A stretch of 64,000 bases of DNA from JBFXAF01 sp050178915 (GCA_050178915.1 JBFXFO010000001.1:13769-77768), one strand, 5' to 3'. Shown: positions 34,790 through 44,160, counted from the first letter of the stretch. Numbers and translations are program-made. Notes: a model not told the origin generated them from the letters alone.

Positions 34790-36454
34790 TCAGGGAAACG
34801 CCGCCCTGATCCCCGGCGCCATCACGTCCTTGGGGTCGAGCTCGCGGCGGATCGCTTCCATCAGCTTGATCTCCAGCGGCCCGTTGGCGCGCGCCACCCA
34901 CGCTGCGTGGTCCGCGCCGACGCCGTGGTGGTGGCTGACCGTCCCGCCATGCTCCACCATGGCATCGGTCGCTGCCTGCTTGATCGTGCGCCACTGTTCG
35001 AGAGCATCGTCGGCGCGCGGAAAGATCGCGGTGAAGTAGAGGCAGGCGCCCTCGATGTAGGAGTGGCTGAGGTGGCAGAACACTGCCGGCCGGCCCTTGC
35101 CCGGCAGCGTGGCGGCAATCGCCCTGGCCAGCGCCGCGCCGACGGCCGCGTGTACCGTTTCCACCGCCGACCATGGCACCGCCGTCTCGAACGTATCGAC
35201 GCCGAGCCCCCGCGCCATCAGGCTTTCGCGCAGGTGCGGACCCTCGAAGCGCCCCTTGCGCCACGACTGTCCCGGCCGGCCGCCGAGGCCGACGGCGCCG
35301 TGCCGTGCCAGCACGCGTTTCGCCGTCGCATAGGCGTAGGCCGTTCCCTGGTTCGCTCCCTCGTAGCCGGCGATCAGCAGGGCCGCCCGTTTCGGCGCGC
35401 CCTTCACCTTGAGCAGCATCCGTTCGAGCGAGCCGGGCCGGTCGAGCCCCGCACGCGCCAGCCGGTAGCCGCCGAGGAAATCCGTCTCGGCCTCGTCGGA
35501 GACGCGCAGCATGGCAAGCGCGTGCCCCTGCTGCGCCAGTTCGCGCACGGCCGCCGCCGCGTCGGCGAAGGAGGGCAGCAGCCAGGCACGGTCCTCGACG
35601 TGCTCCGGCCGCGCATGCAGGCGCATGGTCGCGTCCGTGATGATGCCGAAAGCGCCCTCCGAGCCGATGGCGAGGCCGCCGAGCCAGGGACCGGTCGCAG
35701 CGTGCCGGAAGCGCTCGGTCGACCACAGGCCGGACGGCGTCGCAATGCGCGCGGAGACGAGATTTTCGCCCACCGGGCCGTAGCGATCGGAGCGCTGGCC
35801 CGATCCCGCGGCGGCAAGCGCGCCACCGAGCGTCACCGCATGGAAGCTCTGCGGCTCGTGTCCGAGCGTCAGCCATTCAGGCTTCAGCGCTGCGTCGAGA
35901 TCGGCAAGCCGGATGCCCGCCTCGGCCGTCACCGTCTGGTCCTGCTTCGACAGTTCAAGCACACGGTTCATGCGCGACAGGTCCAGCGCCACCACAGGCC
36001 GGTTGTCACCGGCCGGCGCGCTCAGGCCGCCGACGACCGAACTGCCGCCGCCGCGCGGCACGACTCGGAATCCCGACTTCGCCGCCGCCGCGAGCACGGC
36101 AGCCGCTTCTGCCGCATTCTCCGGAAACGCCACCGCGTCGACTGTTCTCGCGATCCTTCCGGCGCGCCGCTGCAGCTGGTCGGGGTAGCTCTGTCCCAGC
36201 GTATGCAGCGCGCGCACCGCGCGGTCGTCGGAGAACACGCCGTCCGCAAGCGCCGCGGCGAGCGCCGTGCGCATGCGCTGGGTCAGCTTCGACTTCGGCA
36301 CGCGCGCCGGGTCGAGCGCCACCGGCGGTGTCGCCGGCAGCCGTTCCAGCCCGAGGCGGGCGGCAAGCCATGCCTCCACCTCCGGCAGGCCGGCGACCGG
36401 ATCGGGGTGGTCGGGGTCGAGCCAGCCCCACAGGCGGATGGCTTCCTCGGCCAT
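34790..36454 (-). CDS. FAD-linked oxidase, alkyl-DHAP-synthase-like
   Basis: A 554-residue VAO/PCMH-type flavoprotein. The FAD-binding domain shows SGFRVVPRGGGSSVVGGLSA, VVALDLSRMNRVLELSKQDQ and TLGGALAAAGSGQRSDRYGP; the C-terminal substrate domain carries the triple-His GGTVSHHHGVGADHA, a hallmark of alkyldihydroxyacetonephosphate synthase. That enzyme swaps the acyl chain of acyl-DHAP for a fatty alcohol to start ether-lipid synthesis. Related bacterial proteins of unknown substrate also have this motif. ATGA overlap with the preceding diacylglycerol-kinase-like gene shows an operon. Confidence 0.87.
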   Translation of the reverse strand: MAEEAIRLWGWLDPDHPDPVAGLPEVEAWLAARLGLERLPATPPVALDPARVPKSKLTQRMRTALAAALADGVFSDDRAVRALHTLGQSYPDQLQRRAGRIARTVDAVAFPENAAEAAAVLAAAAKSGFRVVPRGGGSSVVGGLSAPAGDNRPVVALDLSRMNRVLELSKQDQTVTAEAGIRLADLDAALKPEWLTLGHEPQSFHAVTLGGALAAAGSGQRSDRYGPVGENLVSARIATPSGLWSTERFRHAATGPWLGGLAIGSEGAFGIITDATMRLHARPEHVEDRAWLLPSFADAAAAVRELAQQGHALAMLRVSDEAETDFLGGYRLARAGLDRPGSLERMLLKVKGAPKRAALLIAGYEGANQGTAYAYATAKRVLARHGAVGLGGRPGQSWRKGRFEGPHLRESLMARGLGVDTFETAVPWSAVETVHAAVGAALARAIAATLPGKGRPAVFCHLSHSYIEGACLYFTAIFPRADDALEQWRTIKQAATDAMVEHGGTVSHHHGVGADHAAWVARANGPLEIKLMEAIRRELDPKDVMAPGIRAAFP

Positions 36455-37392
36455 CAGCAGCGCACCGTAATCGCACCCGGCACCATGCGGAACGTCGCCG
36501 GTATGCGCCCGGGCGACTCGCCGTCGATGTCGAGCAGGGCGCCATTGGCGATGGGATCGCCGAGCGGCTCGACAACAACGTTGCTGCCGCGCAGGAACGT
36601 GCAGGAGGCGAGATTCCGGTGCGCGCCGCTGTAGACCAGCCGCAGATCCTTCAGCAGGGAAAGCTTCGACCGGCCACGCACGATCACGACCTCGAACAGC
36701 CCGTCATCCGTCCTGGCGTCCGGCGCGATCATCATGCCGCCGCCGAAGTAGCGGCTGTTGGCGCAGGCGACGAGCGCGATGCTCGCCTCCACCGGCGGCT
36801 GATCGTCGACCGTCACACGGACGTTCTGGAAGCGGTAGCGGATCAGTTCGCGCACCGTGTGCCACAGGAACACCAGCTTGCCCGACATGCGGTCGCTGCT
36901 CTTCACCGCGTTGACCGCGCGGTCGGTCGGACCGGAGAGGCCGAGACTTCCGATGTTGATGAAATGCCGGCTGGCAAGCGCTCCGTCATCGTCGGTGAAG
37001 TCGACGCGGGCGGCATCGAGCGTGCGACCGGCGCTGCTGGCGATGCGCCCCGCGAGTTCGCCGAGCGTTCCCTTCAGCCCGAGCCCGCGCGCCAGATCGG
37101 AGCCGGTGCCGACCGGCAGAATGCCGAGCTGCGCACCGGCGGCGCCTTCGGCCTTCGCCGCCAGCAACCCGTCCACCGTCTCGCTCACCGTGCCGTCGCC
37201 GCCCGCCGCGATCACCAGCCCGGCTCCGTCTTTCACTAGCATGCAGGCAAGTCGCGCGGCGTCGCCCGGTGCCTGTGTCTCGCGCACGTCGAGGTCGGGA
37301 AAATGCGGGGTGAGCGCGGCCTTGATCGCCGGGAGTTCGCGGCGCATGCGGCCGCCGCCCGCCACAGGATTGACCACCAGCCCGACGGCCAT
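36454..37392 (-). CDS. Diacylglycerol-kinase-family lipid kinase
   Basis: A 312-residue DAGK/YegS/BmrU-family kinase. ATP-binding motifs NPVAGGG (near residue 8), AAGGDGTVSE and PVGTGSDLARGLG are clear; FINIGSLGLSG and the C-terminal SPGRIPATFRMVPGAI match the beta-sandwich domain. It would phosphorylate diacylglycerol or a related lipid at the inner membrane. Its stop overlaps the flavoprotein start, and the glycerol-3-phosphate dehydrogenase gene lies 29 bp upstream, so the three form one unit on the minus strand. The start at ATG 37392 aligns with the family; the longer upstream frame does not. Confidence 0.9.
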   Translation of the reverse strand: MAVGLVVNPVAGGGRMRRELPAIKAALTPHFPDLDVRETQAPGDAARLACMLVKDGAGLVIAAGGDGTVSETVDGLLAAKAEGAAGAQLGILPVGTGSDLARGLGLKGTLGELAGRIASSAGRTLDAARVDFTDDDGALASRHFINIGSLGLSGPTDRAVNAVKSSDRMSGKLVFLWHTVRELIRYRFQNVRVTVDDQPPVEASIALVACANSRYFGGGMMIAPDARTDDGLFEVVIVRGRSKLSLLKDLRLVYSGAHRNLASCTFLRGSNVVVEPLGDPIANGALLDIDGESPGRIPATFRMVPGAITVRC

Positions 37393-37421
37393 GCGTGCCC
37401 TCCCCACGAGCCGCTGCTCAG

Positions 37422-38957
37422 TCAGATGCCAGCGTCGGTTACTTTCGCCCGTCTGGCAAGCCACTCCGCCGCGCGCGCCTCGACGCCGGGCCGCGCGATG
37501 CCGTGCGAGCGCGCCAGCCGCCGCGCAATGTCGGCCGGCGTCACCGCCATCTCGTCCTCGACCGCAAATGCGAAACGCGCCGCCTCGCGCCGATCCGCGC
37601 CGGCGTCCAGCGGCAGCTTGCCCAGGCGCTCGGGCAGGCTGGTCCCGTAGGCCGCGACCCAGCTGTCGGCCTCTTCCGCCGGCCAGCCGGCCAGCCGCCC
37701 GCGCCACGCCGCGAGGAATGCCGGCACATCGGCGTCCGGGGTGCCGGGCAGCAGCGCCGTGTGCGTGTCGCAGGGCCCCGCCTTCATGTCGAGGGCGGCG
37801 GCGACGCGATCCACCACATGCTCGGCCATCCGCCGCGCCGTCGTCCACTTGCCGCCATAGGCGGAGAACAGTCCCTGCGCGCCGTCGCCGGCGTGATCGA
37901 CAATCGCCTCCTCGCGCGCGGCCCTGTAGGTGTTGGCCGCATCACCCGGCAGCGCTCGCGCCGAGGCGAAGGTCGCCAGCGGTGCTGCGAGCAACTCGCG
38001 TGCCGAGGGCAGCAGCCTGGCGATACGCTCCGCCAGCCGTGTCACGTCGTCGGGCTGCGCGCTCATGCGGTCGCGCGGCCCTTCAATGGCGTCGTCGGTC
38101 GTGCCGATCAGGCTCATGCCGCGCCAGGGCAGCACGAAACCATGCTCGCCCCTGCCGGCCAGATTGAGCGCCGCGTCCCTTGCGATCGGCCCGGCGACGA
38201 TGTGGATGCCTTTCGATACGGTGAGCCGCGCGCTCTTCTGGCCCGTCGCCAGACGCCCCGCCAGTTCCGCCGCCCACGGCCCTGCGGCATTGATGACGCC
38301 GCGCGCACGCACCTCGATCCGTCCGCGGCCGATGGCATCCTGGACGACGATCCCCGCGACGCGCCCGTTGCGGCGCAGCAGCCCGGTGCACTCCATATGA
38401 TTGGCCACCGACGCGCCATGCGCCACGGCATCGACCAGCAGCGTCAGCACCACGCGCTCGGGTTCGTCGACGCGGCAGTCATGCCACGCCAGCGCGCCTT
38501 CCAGACCGGGCATGGCGAGCGCCGGCTCCGCGGCGACCGCGGCGCGTGCCGAAACGAAGGCGGGCTGGGGCGATGGCGCGCCTTCGCGACCGCCAAGGCT
38601 GTTGAACAGCGCCACGGCCGCCCGCATCGAGGCCACGCCGAGCCTGCCCTTGCCGGCGAGCGGCATCAGGCAGGGCTGCGGCCGCACATGCAGCGGCGCG
38701 ATCCGTCGCCATACGGCGCGCTCCGCCAGCGACTGCCGCACCATTCCGAACCGGGCCTGCGCGAGGTAGCGAATGCCGCCATGCACGAGATGCGACATCG
38801 CCTCGCTCGCAGCACAGGCGAAGTCGTCCTTCTCGACCAGGGCGACTGACAGTCCGCGGCGCGCCGCATCGCGCGCGATCGACGCGCCGACGATGCCGCC
38901 GCCGATCACTGCGAGGTCGAACGCACCTTTCTGGAGTTCCGCGAGGTTCCGCTGCAT
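37422..38957 (-). CDS. glpD: Glycerol-3-phosphate dehydrogenase/oxidase
   Basis: A 511-residue FAD enzyme oxidising glycerol 3-phosphate to DHAP at the membrane. The dinucleotide loop is LAVIGGGIVGASIARDAARR, followed by VEKDDFACAASEAMSHLVHG and the G3P-domain segments SKGIHIVAGPIARD, GRGEHGFVLPWRGMSLIGTT and FSAYGGKWTTARRMAE. GGAGG lies ten bases before ATG 38957. It heads the unit with the lipid kinase and the alkyl-DHAP-synthase-like gene; DHAP made here is the natural precursor for that flavoprotein. A second housekeeping GlpD elsewhere in the genome is likely, so this may be dedicated to lipid metabolism (inference). Confidence 0.9.
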   Translation of the reverse strand: MQRNLAELQKGAFDLAVIGGGIVGASIARDAARRGLSVALVEKDDFACAASEAMSHLVHGGIRYLAQARFGMVRQSLAERAVWRRIAPLHVRPQPCLMPLAGKGRLGVASMRAAVALFNSLGGREGAPSPQPAFVSARAAVAAEPALAMPGLEGALAWHDCRVDEPERVVLTLLVDAVAHGASVANHMECTGLLRRNGRVAGIVVQDAIGRGRIEVRARGVINAAGPWAAELAGRLATGQKSARLTVSKGIHIVAGPIARDAALNLAGRGEHGFVLPWRGMSLIGTTDDAIEGPRDRMSAQPDDVTRLAERIARLLPSARELLAAPLATFASARALPGDAANTYRAAREEAIVDHAGDGAQGLFSAYGGKWTTARRMAEHVVDRVAAALDMKAGPCDTHTALLPGTPDADVPAFLAAWRGRLAGWPAEEADSWVAAYGTSLPERLGKLPLDAGADRREAARFAFAVEDEMAVTPADIARRLARSHGIARPGVEARAAEWLARRAKVTDAGI

Positions 38958-39106
38958 GGCCGTCACAGCCTCCGCTGGGCGCGCCAGCATACAGCATTCG
39001 TGTGACGCTGCGCTGCCGCCTTCACGCGGCTGTCATCTGACCGTGGTCAACCGGGCCTCGCCCTGCAGGCGCGTTCTCATGATTCGGCAGCACCGGAGGC
39101 AGCGAT

Positions 39107-40159
39107 TTGCGCATCCTGATGGTCACTGACGCCTGGCGTCCGCAGGTGAATGGCGTGGTCCACACGCTCGAACGCCTTGCCGACGCTCTCAAGCCGTTCG
39201 GCGCCGAGGCGCTGTTCCTCACCCCGCTGGCGTTCAGGACACTGCCGATGCCGACCTACCCGGACATCCGGCTGGCGCTGACGACGCCCGGCCGCGTGGC
39301 GCGCATGATCGACGAATTCGAGGCCGATCACGTCCACATCGTGACCGAGGGGCCGCTCGGCCTGATGGCGCGACGCCTCTGCCTGAAGCGCGGCGATCCC
39401 TTCACCACCAGCTATCACACGCGCTTCCCGGAATATCTTTCGGCACGCGTGCCGGTGCCCGAGCGGTGGGCCTACAACTGGCTGCGCAGCTTCCACAATT
39501 CCGGCGACGGATGCCTGGTGGCGACGCAGTCGCTTGCCGACGATCTCGCCGCGCGTGGTTTCAACACGCTGAAGCCGTGGACGCGCGGCGTGAACATCGA
39601 CCTGTTCCGGCCGGACAAGCGCCGGGAACTCGACCTGCCGCGCCCGATCTTCCTGTCCGTCGGTCGCGTTGCGGTTGAAAAGAACATCCCCGCCTTCCTC
39701 GATCTCGACCTGCCGGGCTCGAAGCTGGTCGTCGGCGACGGCCCGGAAATGGCGAAGCTGAAGACGCGCTACCCCGACGTGCACTTCTGGGGCCACCGTC
39801 CGAACGAGGAGCTGGCCGAAATCTACGCTTCGGCCGACGTCTTCGTCTTCCCCAGCCTCACCGACACGTTCGGCAACGTCATCATCGAGGCGCTGGCGTC
39901 GGGCACGCCGGTCGCAGGGTTTCCGGTGACCGGCCCGAAGGACATTGTCGGCGACGGCATCGGCGGCGTGGTCTCGCCCGATCTGCGCCGGGCCGCGCTC
40001 GACGCGCTGACCATCGACCGCGCCGCGGCCCGGCAGAAGGCGATGCGCTACACCTGGCCGGAATGCGCCGCGCAGTTCCTCGCCACCGTCAAGGCCGCGC
40101 GTGAGGGAAGGGGCCGCGGCGTGCCGGCGAGCCTGCGGCTGGTTCCGGTCGCTGCATAG
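39107..40159 (+). CDS. Family-4 glycosyltransferase, probably glycolipid-forming
   Basis: A 350-residue GT-B enzyme of family GT4. It starts MRILMVTDAWRPQVNGVVHT (initiated at TTG 39107, GGAGG eight bases upstream), has SYHTRFPEYLSARVPVPERW and ATQSLADDLAARGF, and the donor domain PIFLSVGRVAVEKNIPAFLD with FVFPSLTDTFGNVIIEALAS, including the EX7E-type motif. Such short SqdX/MgtA-like proteins in Hyphomicrobiales sugar-coat diacylglycerol. It is divergent from the lipid-kinase operon, which supports a glycolipid role; donor and acceptor are not determinable. Confidence 0.87.
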   Translation: MRILMVTDAWRPQVNGVVHTLERLADALKPFGAEALFLTPLAFRTLPMPTYPDIRLALTTPGRVARMIDEFEADHVHIVTEGPLGLMARRLCLKRGDPFTTSYHTRFPEYLSARVPVPERWAYNWLRSFHNSGDGCLVATQSLADDLAARGFNTLKPWTRGVNIDLFRPDKRRELDLPRPIFLSVGRVAVEKNIPAFLDLDLPGSKLVVGDGPEMAKLKTRYPDVHFWGHRPNEELAEIYASADVFVFPSLTDTFGNVIIEALASGTPVAGFPVTGPKDIVGDGIGGVVSPDLRRAALDALTIDRAAARQKAMRYTWPECAAQFLATVKAAREGRGRGVPASLRLVPVAA

Positions 40160-40182
40160 GCGGCAGCGTCACCGCATAGCCG

Positions 40183-41493
40183 CTAGTGCCGCGCGGCGCT
40201 GCGACGGCCGTCAGGCAGCTTGCTGGCGATGACCTTGTCGATGCGGCGGCCGTCGAGGTCCACGACCTCGAAGCGCCAACCCTGCGAGTCGACGATCTCG
40301 CCGGTCGCCGGCAGGTGGTGCAGGTGCGAGAGAATGTAGCCGGCGAGCGTCTCGTAGTCGCGGCTCTCCGGCAGGTCGATGTTGAGATGCTCGGCCATCT
40401 CGTCGGCCGGCAGGTAGCCCGGCAGGATGAGCGAACCGTCTTCGCGTTCGACGACGGTTGAATCGTCGTCGTCGAGATCGGCGCGGAAGACACCGGTGAT
40501 CGCCTCGAGAATGTCGGCCGGCGTGACGACGCCCTCGAAGTGGCCATACTCGTCATGCACCAGCGCCATCGGCACTTCGGCTTCCTTCAGCGTCGTCAGC
40601 ACGTCGAGCGCGTCGGCCTGGTCGTGCACGATCGGAGCGGTGCGCACGAAGGCGCGGATGTCGAGCGGCTGGCCAGCCAGCAATGCGGCCAGGACCTCGC
40701 GCGACTGCACGACGCCAATCATCGAATCGACGCTGCCCTCGCCGGCCGGCAGGCGCGAGTGCTGGGTCTCGGTCAGCAGCTTGCGGATCGTGGCCTCGTC
40801 GCTCTCCAGGTTGAGCCAGTCGACATCGGTACGCGGCGTCATGACAGCGCGCACGGCGCGGTCGCCCAGCCGCATCACGCCGGCGATCATGCGGCGCTCG
40901 TCGGCTTCCAGCACGCCGGCGGTCTCTGCCTCGGCGACGAGCATCTTGATCTCCTCGTCGGTGACCTTTTCCGCGCTTTCCTCGGTCTGGCCGAGCAGCC
41001 AGAGGACGCCGCGGCCGGACATGTCGAGCAGCCAGACCAGCGGCGACGCCACGCGCGCCAGAATCTTCATGGCCGGAGCGACGCGTGAGGCGATGGCTTC
41101 GGGGTTGCGCAGTGCGATCTGCTTCGGAACCAGCTCGCCGACGATGAGCGAACCGTAGGTGATGACCGCGACGACGATGCCGACACCCAGCGCGTCGGCG
41201 AGGCCGTCGCGGACGCCGGCATCGACCAGCGTGCTGGAAAGGCGGTCGCCCAGCGTGGCGCCCGAGAAGGCACCCGAGGCGACGCCGACCAGCGTGATGC
41301 CGATCTGAACCGAGGACAAGAATCGTCCCGGATGGGCCCCGAGGTCCAGCGCGTGTCTGGCGCCCCGCAGGCCGCGGTCGGCCATGGTCTTCAGACGCGC
41401 CGGACGCGAGGAGACGATCGCCAGTTCGGACATCGCCAGAACGCCGTTCACGAGGATGAGAACGATGACGGCTGCGACTTCTACGTAAAGCAT
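40183..41493 (-). CDS. CNNM/HlyC-CorC family membrane protein
   Basis: A 436-residue protein with an N-terminal DUF21/CNNM membrane domain (VAAVIVLILVNGVLAMSELA; GSLIVGELVPKQIALRNPEA), two CBS domains at about 215-340 (VMTPRTDVDWLNLESDEATI and VHDQADALDVLTTLKEAEVP) and a C-terminal CorC/HlyC domain (REDGSLILPGYLPADEM). Such proteins are implicated in magnesium or divalent cation efflux; the hemolysin name is historical. Single transcription unit on the minus strand, convergent with the glycosyltransferase. Confidence 0.92.
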   Translation of the reverse strand: MLYVEVAAVIVLILVNGVLAMSELAIVSSRPARLKTMADRGLRGARHALDLGAHPGRFLSSVQIGITLVGVASGAFSGATLGDRLSSTLVDAGVRDGLADALGVGIVVAVITYGSLIVGELVPKQIALRNPEAIASRVAPAMKILARVASPLVWLLDMSGRGVLWLLGQTEESAEKVTDEEIKMLVAEAETAGVLEADERRMIAGVMRLGDRAVRAVMTPRTDVDWLNLESDEATIRKLLTETQHSRLPAGEGSVDSMIGVVQSREVLAALLAGQPLDIRAFVRTAPIVHDQADALDVLTTLKEAEVPMALVHDEYGHFEGVVTPADILEAITGVFRADLDDDDSTVVEREDGSLILPGYLPADEMAEHLNIDLPESRDYETLAGYILSHLHHLPATGEIVDSQGWRFEVVDLDGRRIDKVIASKLPDGRRSAARH

Positions 41494-41603
41494 GGAGTTG
41501 CAATAGCACCCGGGCCGGTGGGAAATGAAGTGCTAAACTAACCCGGTGCGCCGGGCGGTGGTTCCCGGCCCAGTGCAATCAACAACTTACAGCGCGAATT
41601 TGC

Positions 41604-42803
41604 CTAGTGGCAGGCGCGGCGGCCGTTGCGCCGTTCCTTGATGTCGAAGTGGAAGTGGTCGCGGTGGTCGCGGTTGTAGCCGGGACCGAGGACTGTGGAA
41701 AAGTACTCGCAGCCGTCGGAGCGGACGCTGTTCAGCAAGCCTTTGGCGCGGAAGGCGAACAGGCCCTTCTTGCGGACGTCGATATCGCGGCCGGAATTGA
41801 GCTCGATGCGCGAAATATCGATGGCGTTGCCCTTGCCATGCTCGGACAGCGTGCCGGAACCGGCGATGTTGCGGCAGGAATAGCTCGACGCCTGGTGGAT
41901 CGTCCTGACGCCGGTGAGATAGCGGCTGCGGGCCGCAGGAACGAGTTCCTTCTTCGTCCAGGTGGCGAAGGTGCGCGCCATGTCGCAGGTGAGCGTCGCC
42001 GCAGGCGACACCTTGACCCGCCCGACCGACGAGATCCTGACCGGATGGTCGATGCCACAGGAACGGCCCTCGCGGATCGGCGGCAGATCCTTGAACGAGA
42101 CGTCGAGTTTCTTCAGCGCGGCGCGGCATGCGATCTCGTCGGAAGAAATCGAGGGCTCGGACTCGATCCGGGGCTGGTTGACGCGGGGAAGCGCGGCGAC
42201 GCGGTAGCTGTCGGTGGCCGCCGGCTGTTCCGGCTGGCCGGGGAGGCCGAGCGCATCGACATTGTCGACGCGATACTGCGACGCGCCCGCTGGCTGCGAC
42301 ATTGCCGAATCCCACGTGGCGACACCATCGGCCATCTCGGCATCCGACGTTGCCGCGCCGGCCATGTCCTGCTGGCCAACCTGAGCGTCGATCGGTTCGA
42401 TCGCGCCGGCGCCCGCCATCGAGTCGGTCTCCGCCGCCAGCGGATAGGGTGCGTCCGACGGAGGGCCGAGGCGCTCGGCCTGTTCCTGCAGGCTGCTTGG
42501 CGGAGCGCCATAGGATCCGTCGCCTACCGAGGCGTATTCGGTATCCGGCTGCGAATAGCCTGTGTCCTGCGTCCCATACTGCGTCTGCTGCGACAGGCCG
42601 CTCTGGTCGGGCAGCACGTAGCGCTTCCCGTCAGCGGTGCTTTCGGGGGCGTAGGAAGCGGTGGTGCCGATGTCCACGCCAGGGCGCACCGACAATGCGC
42701 TGTCGGTCGAGCAGGCGGAAAGCGCCAGCACGCTGACAGCAGCAAGCCGCAAGGCGCGCCCGGTCGGGCGGCACCCGTTCGCGGCACGGATACGCAACAA
42801 CAT
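41604..42803 (-). CDS. Extensin-family lipoprotein (peptidoglycan-associated, D-Ala-type peptidase-like domain)
   Basis: A 399-residue exported protein. Start at ATG 42803 follows AAGGGGACGGG; the lipobox is LALSAC. A 170-residue low-complexity, Gln/Pro/Ser-rich linker leads to a C-terminal extensin-like domain (PF06904 type): CRAALKKLDVSFKDLPPIRE, CGIDHPVRISSVG, ASSYSCRNIAGSGTLSEHGK, GNAIDISRIEL and GPGYNRDHRDHFHFDI. The GNAIDI plus HxxHFH arrangement is like the zinc site of LAS/VanY-type peptidases. It is followed upstream by a second member, making a tandem pair. Target is presumably peptidoglycan. Confidence 0.88.
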   Translation of the reverse strand: MLLRIRAANGCRPTGRALRLAAVSVLALSACSTDSALSVRPGVDIGTTASYAPESTADGKRYVLPDQSGLSQQTQYGTQDTGYSQPDTEYASVGDGSYGAPPSSLQEQAERLGPPSDAPYPLAAETDSMAGAGAIEPIDAQVGQQDMAGAATSDAEMADGVATWDSAMSQPAGASQYRVDNVDALGLPGQPEQPAATDSYRVAALPRVNQPRIESEPSISSDEIACRAALKKLDVSFKDLPPIREGRSCGIDHPVRISSVGRVKVSPAATLTCDMARTFATWTKKELVPAARSRYLTGVRTIHQASSYSCRNIAGSGTLSEHGKGNAIDISRIELNSGRDIDVRKKGLFAFRAKGLLNSVRSDGCEYFSTVLGPGYNRDHRDHFHFDIKERRNGRRACH

Positions 42804-42958
42804 GAACCCGTCCCCTTGGGAGAAGGGCAGGATACGGTTCAACGGTAAAGGAAAGATCAGCGCCGCGATTCAGCCCTGCGGCGGAATTGCGGCGGCGGAG
42901 CCGCCGGTAATGCGGCGGCGGACGCGCCGGCAACGTGGCGGGCTCGCAGACAGCGAGG

Positions 42959-44160
42959 CTACTGGCAGAAGGTGCCGCCGCGCCGACGCTGCGCCAGATC
43001 GAGATGGAAATGCGTCGCGTGGTCGGCATCGCTGCCGGGGCCGAGCACGGTCTTGAACGGCCCGCAGGCCTTCGAGCGCACTCTCGACAGGAACTCCGAG
43101 CGCTCGCGTTCGCGGGTCGCCTCCACGGGGATTTCGGCGCCGTCCTCCAGGATGAAGGCCGCGATGTCGAGCGCATTGCCGAAAGCGTGCTCGGAAAGCT
43201 TGGTGGTGCCATTGCGCGGGCGGCAGACATAGGCGGAGGCCTGGCGGATGCCCTTCAGGCGCGTCTCGAACTCGGCGGCGGCCAGTGGCGCGATGACATC
43301 GCGCGTGTATGTCACGGCCGCCTCCGCCATATGGCAATTGAGCACTGCGGCAGGTTCAAGCGCGATGTCGAGCCCGAGATCGTCGAGCGAGATCGGGTAG
43401 GGCGAGGAGCAGCCGAGCGGGTCGGAGAGCGGCTCGTGTTCTTTGAAGCTGACATTGGCTGCCTTCAGGCGCGCGCGGCATGCGACTTCGTCGGCCGGCA
43501 TCGGCACCGGCGTCGCTTTCGACACCAGCGGAGCGGTCGACGCCTGCTTGTCGTCCGCCTTGCTGCCACGGGCTTCCTGCACANNNNNNNNNNNNNNNNN
43601 NNNNNNNNNNNNNNNNNNNNNNNNNNNNNNNNNNNNNNNNNNNNNNNNNNNNNNNNNNNNNNNNNNNNNNNNNNNNNNNNNNNGGCTGCCTTCAGGCGCG
43701 CGCGGCATGCGACTTCGTCGGCCGGCATCGGCACCGGCGTCGCTTTCGACACCAGCGGAGCGGTCGACGCCTGCTTGTCGTCCGCCTTGCTGCCACGGGC
43801 TTCCTGCACAGCTGGAGCCGGGACTTTCCTGGCGGGTGATGCATCGGCCACCTTCGGCTTCGGTGTCGGAACCGGCACTGCCTGCGCCGGTCGAGGCGCT
43901 GCTTTGGCCTTGCGCGCTTCGGCCCGGCTCGCCTTGTCGGCCTGGCGGGCGATCACGACCCCGGCGCGGCGGGCCCAACGCGCCGCCTGCCTGGCTGCCG
44001 CGGCGCCCTTCCGCGCCACCTTTGCGGCCTGCTTCTGCTTTACCGGATTGACGATGGGGATGGGGGCGTCTGCCAGCAGGCGCAGGCGTGCTGCCGCGGC
44101 TCCAATCGGGATGGCGCAGACGAGCAAGGCGACAAGCACTGGCCTGAGGCGATTGACCAT
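42959..44160 (-). CDS. Extensin-family protein interrupted by a false assembly gap
   Basis: N-terminal half (44160 down to 43684): MVNRLRPVLVALLVCAIPIG signal peptide, then an Ala/Lys/Arg-rich linker. C-terminal half (43583 down to 42959): extensin domain with CSSPYPISLDDLGLDIALEP, ASAYVCRPRNGTTKLSEHAF, GNALDIAAFIL and GPGSDADHATHFHLDL. The halves lie in different frames only because a 100-N gap plus a 127-bp exact duplicate were inserted; removing these 227 bases gives one frame of 324 residues. So the gene is intact in the organism. Tandem paralogue of the downstream extensin-family gene. Confidence 0.88.
43457..43583. repeat. 127-bp exact duplicate, left flank of assembly gap
   Basis: Identical base for base to 43684-43810. 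Both abut the N run. The length of 127 equals a common maximum k-mer of short-read assemblers, so this is the unmerged end of an overlapping contig, not a biological repeat. Confidence 0.95.
43584..43683. other. Assembly gap (100 N), probably spurious
   Basis: A run of exactly 100 N placed between two overlapping contig ends. Because the flanks overlap by 127 bp, no sequence is missing and the true gap is negative. Confidence 0.95.
43684..43810. repeat. 127-bp exact duplicate, right flank of assembly gap
   Basis: Second copy of the sequence at 43457-43583. Collapsing the copies restores a continuous extensin-family gene. Confidence 0.95.

Noticed and set aside
43457..43810. Genuine tandem duplication in the extensin-family gene
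   Set aside because: Exact 127-bp identity, adjacency to an N run and frame restoration after merging point to an assembly overlap rather than biology.
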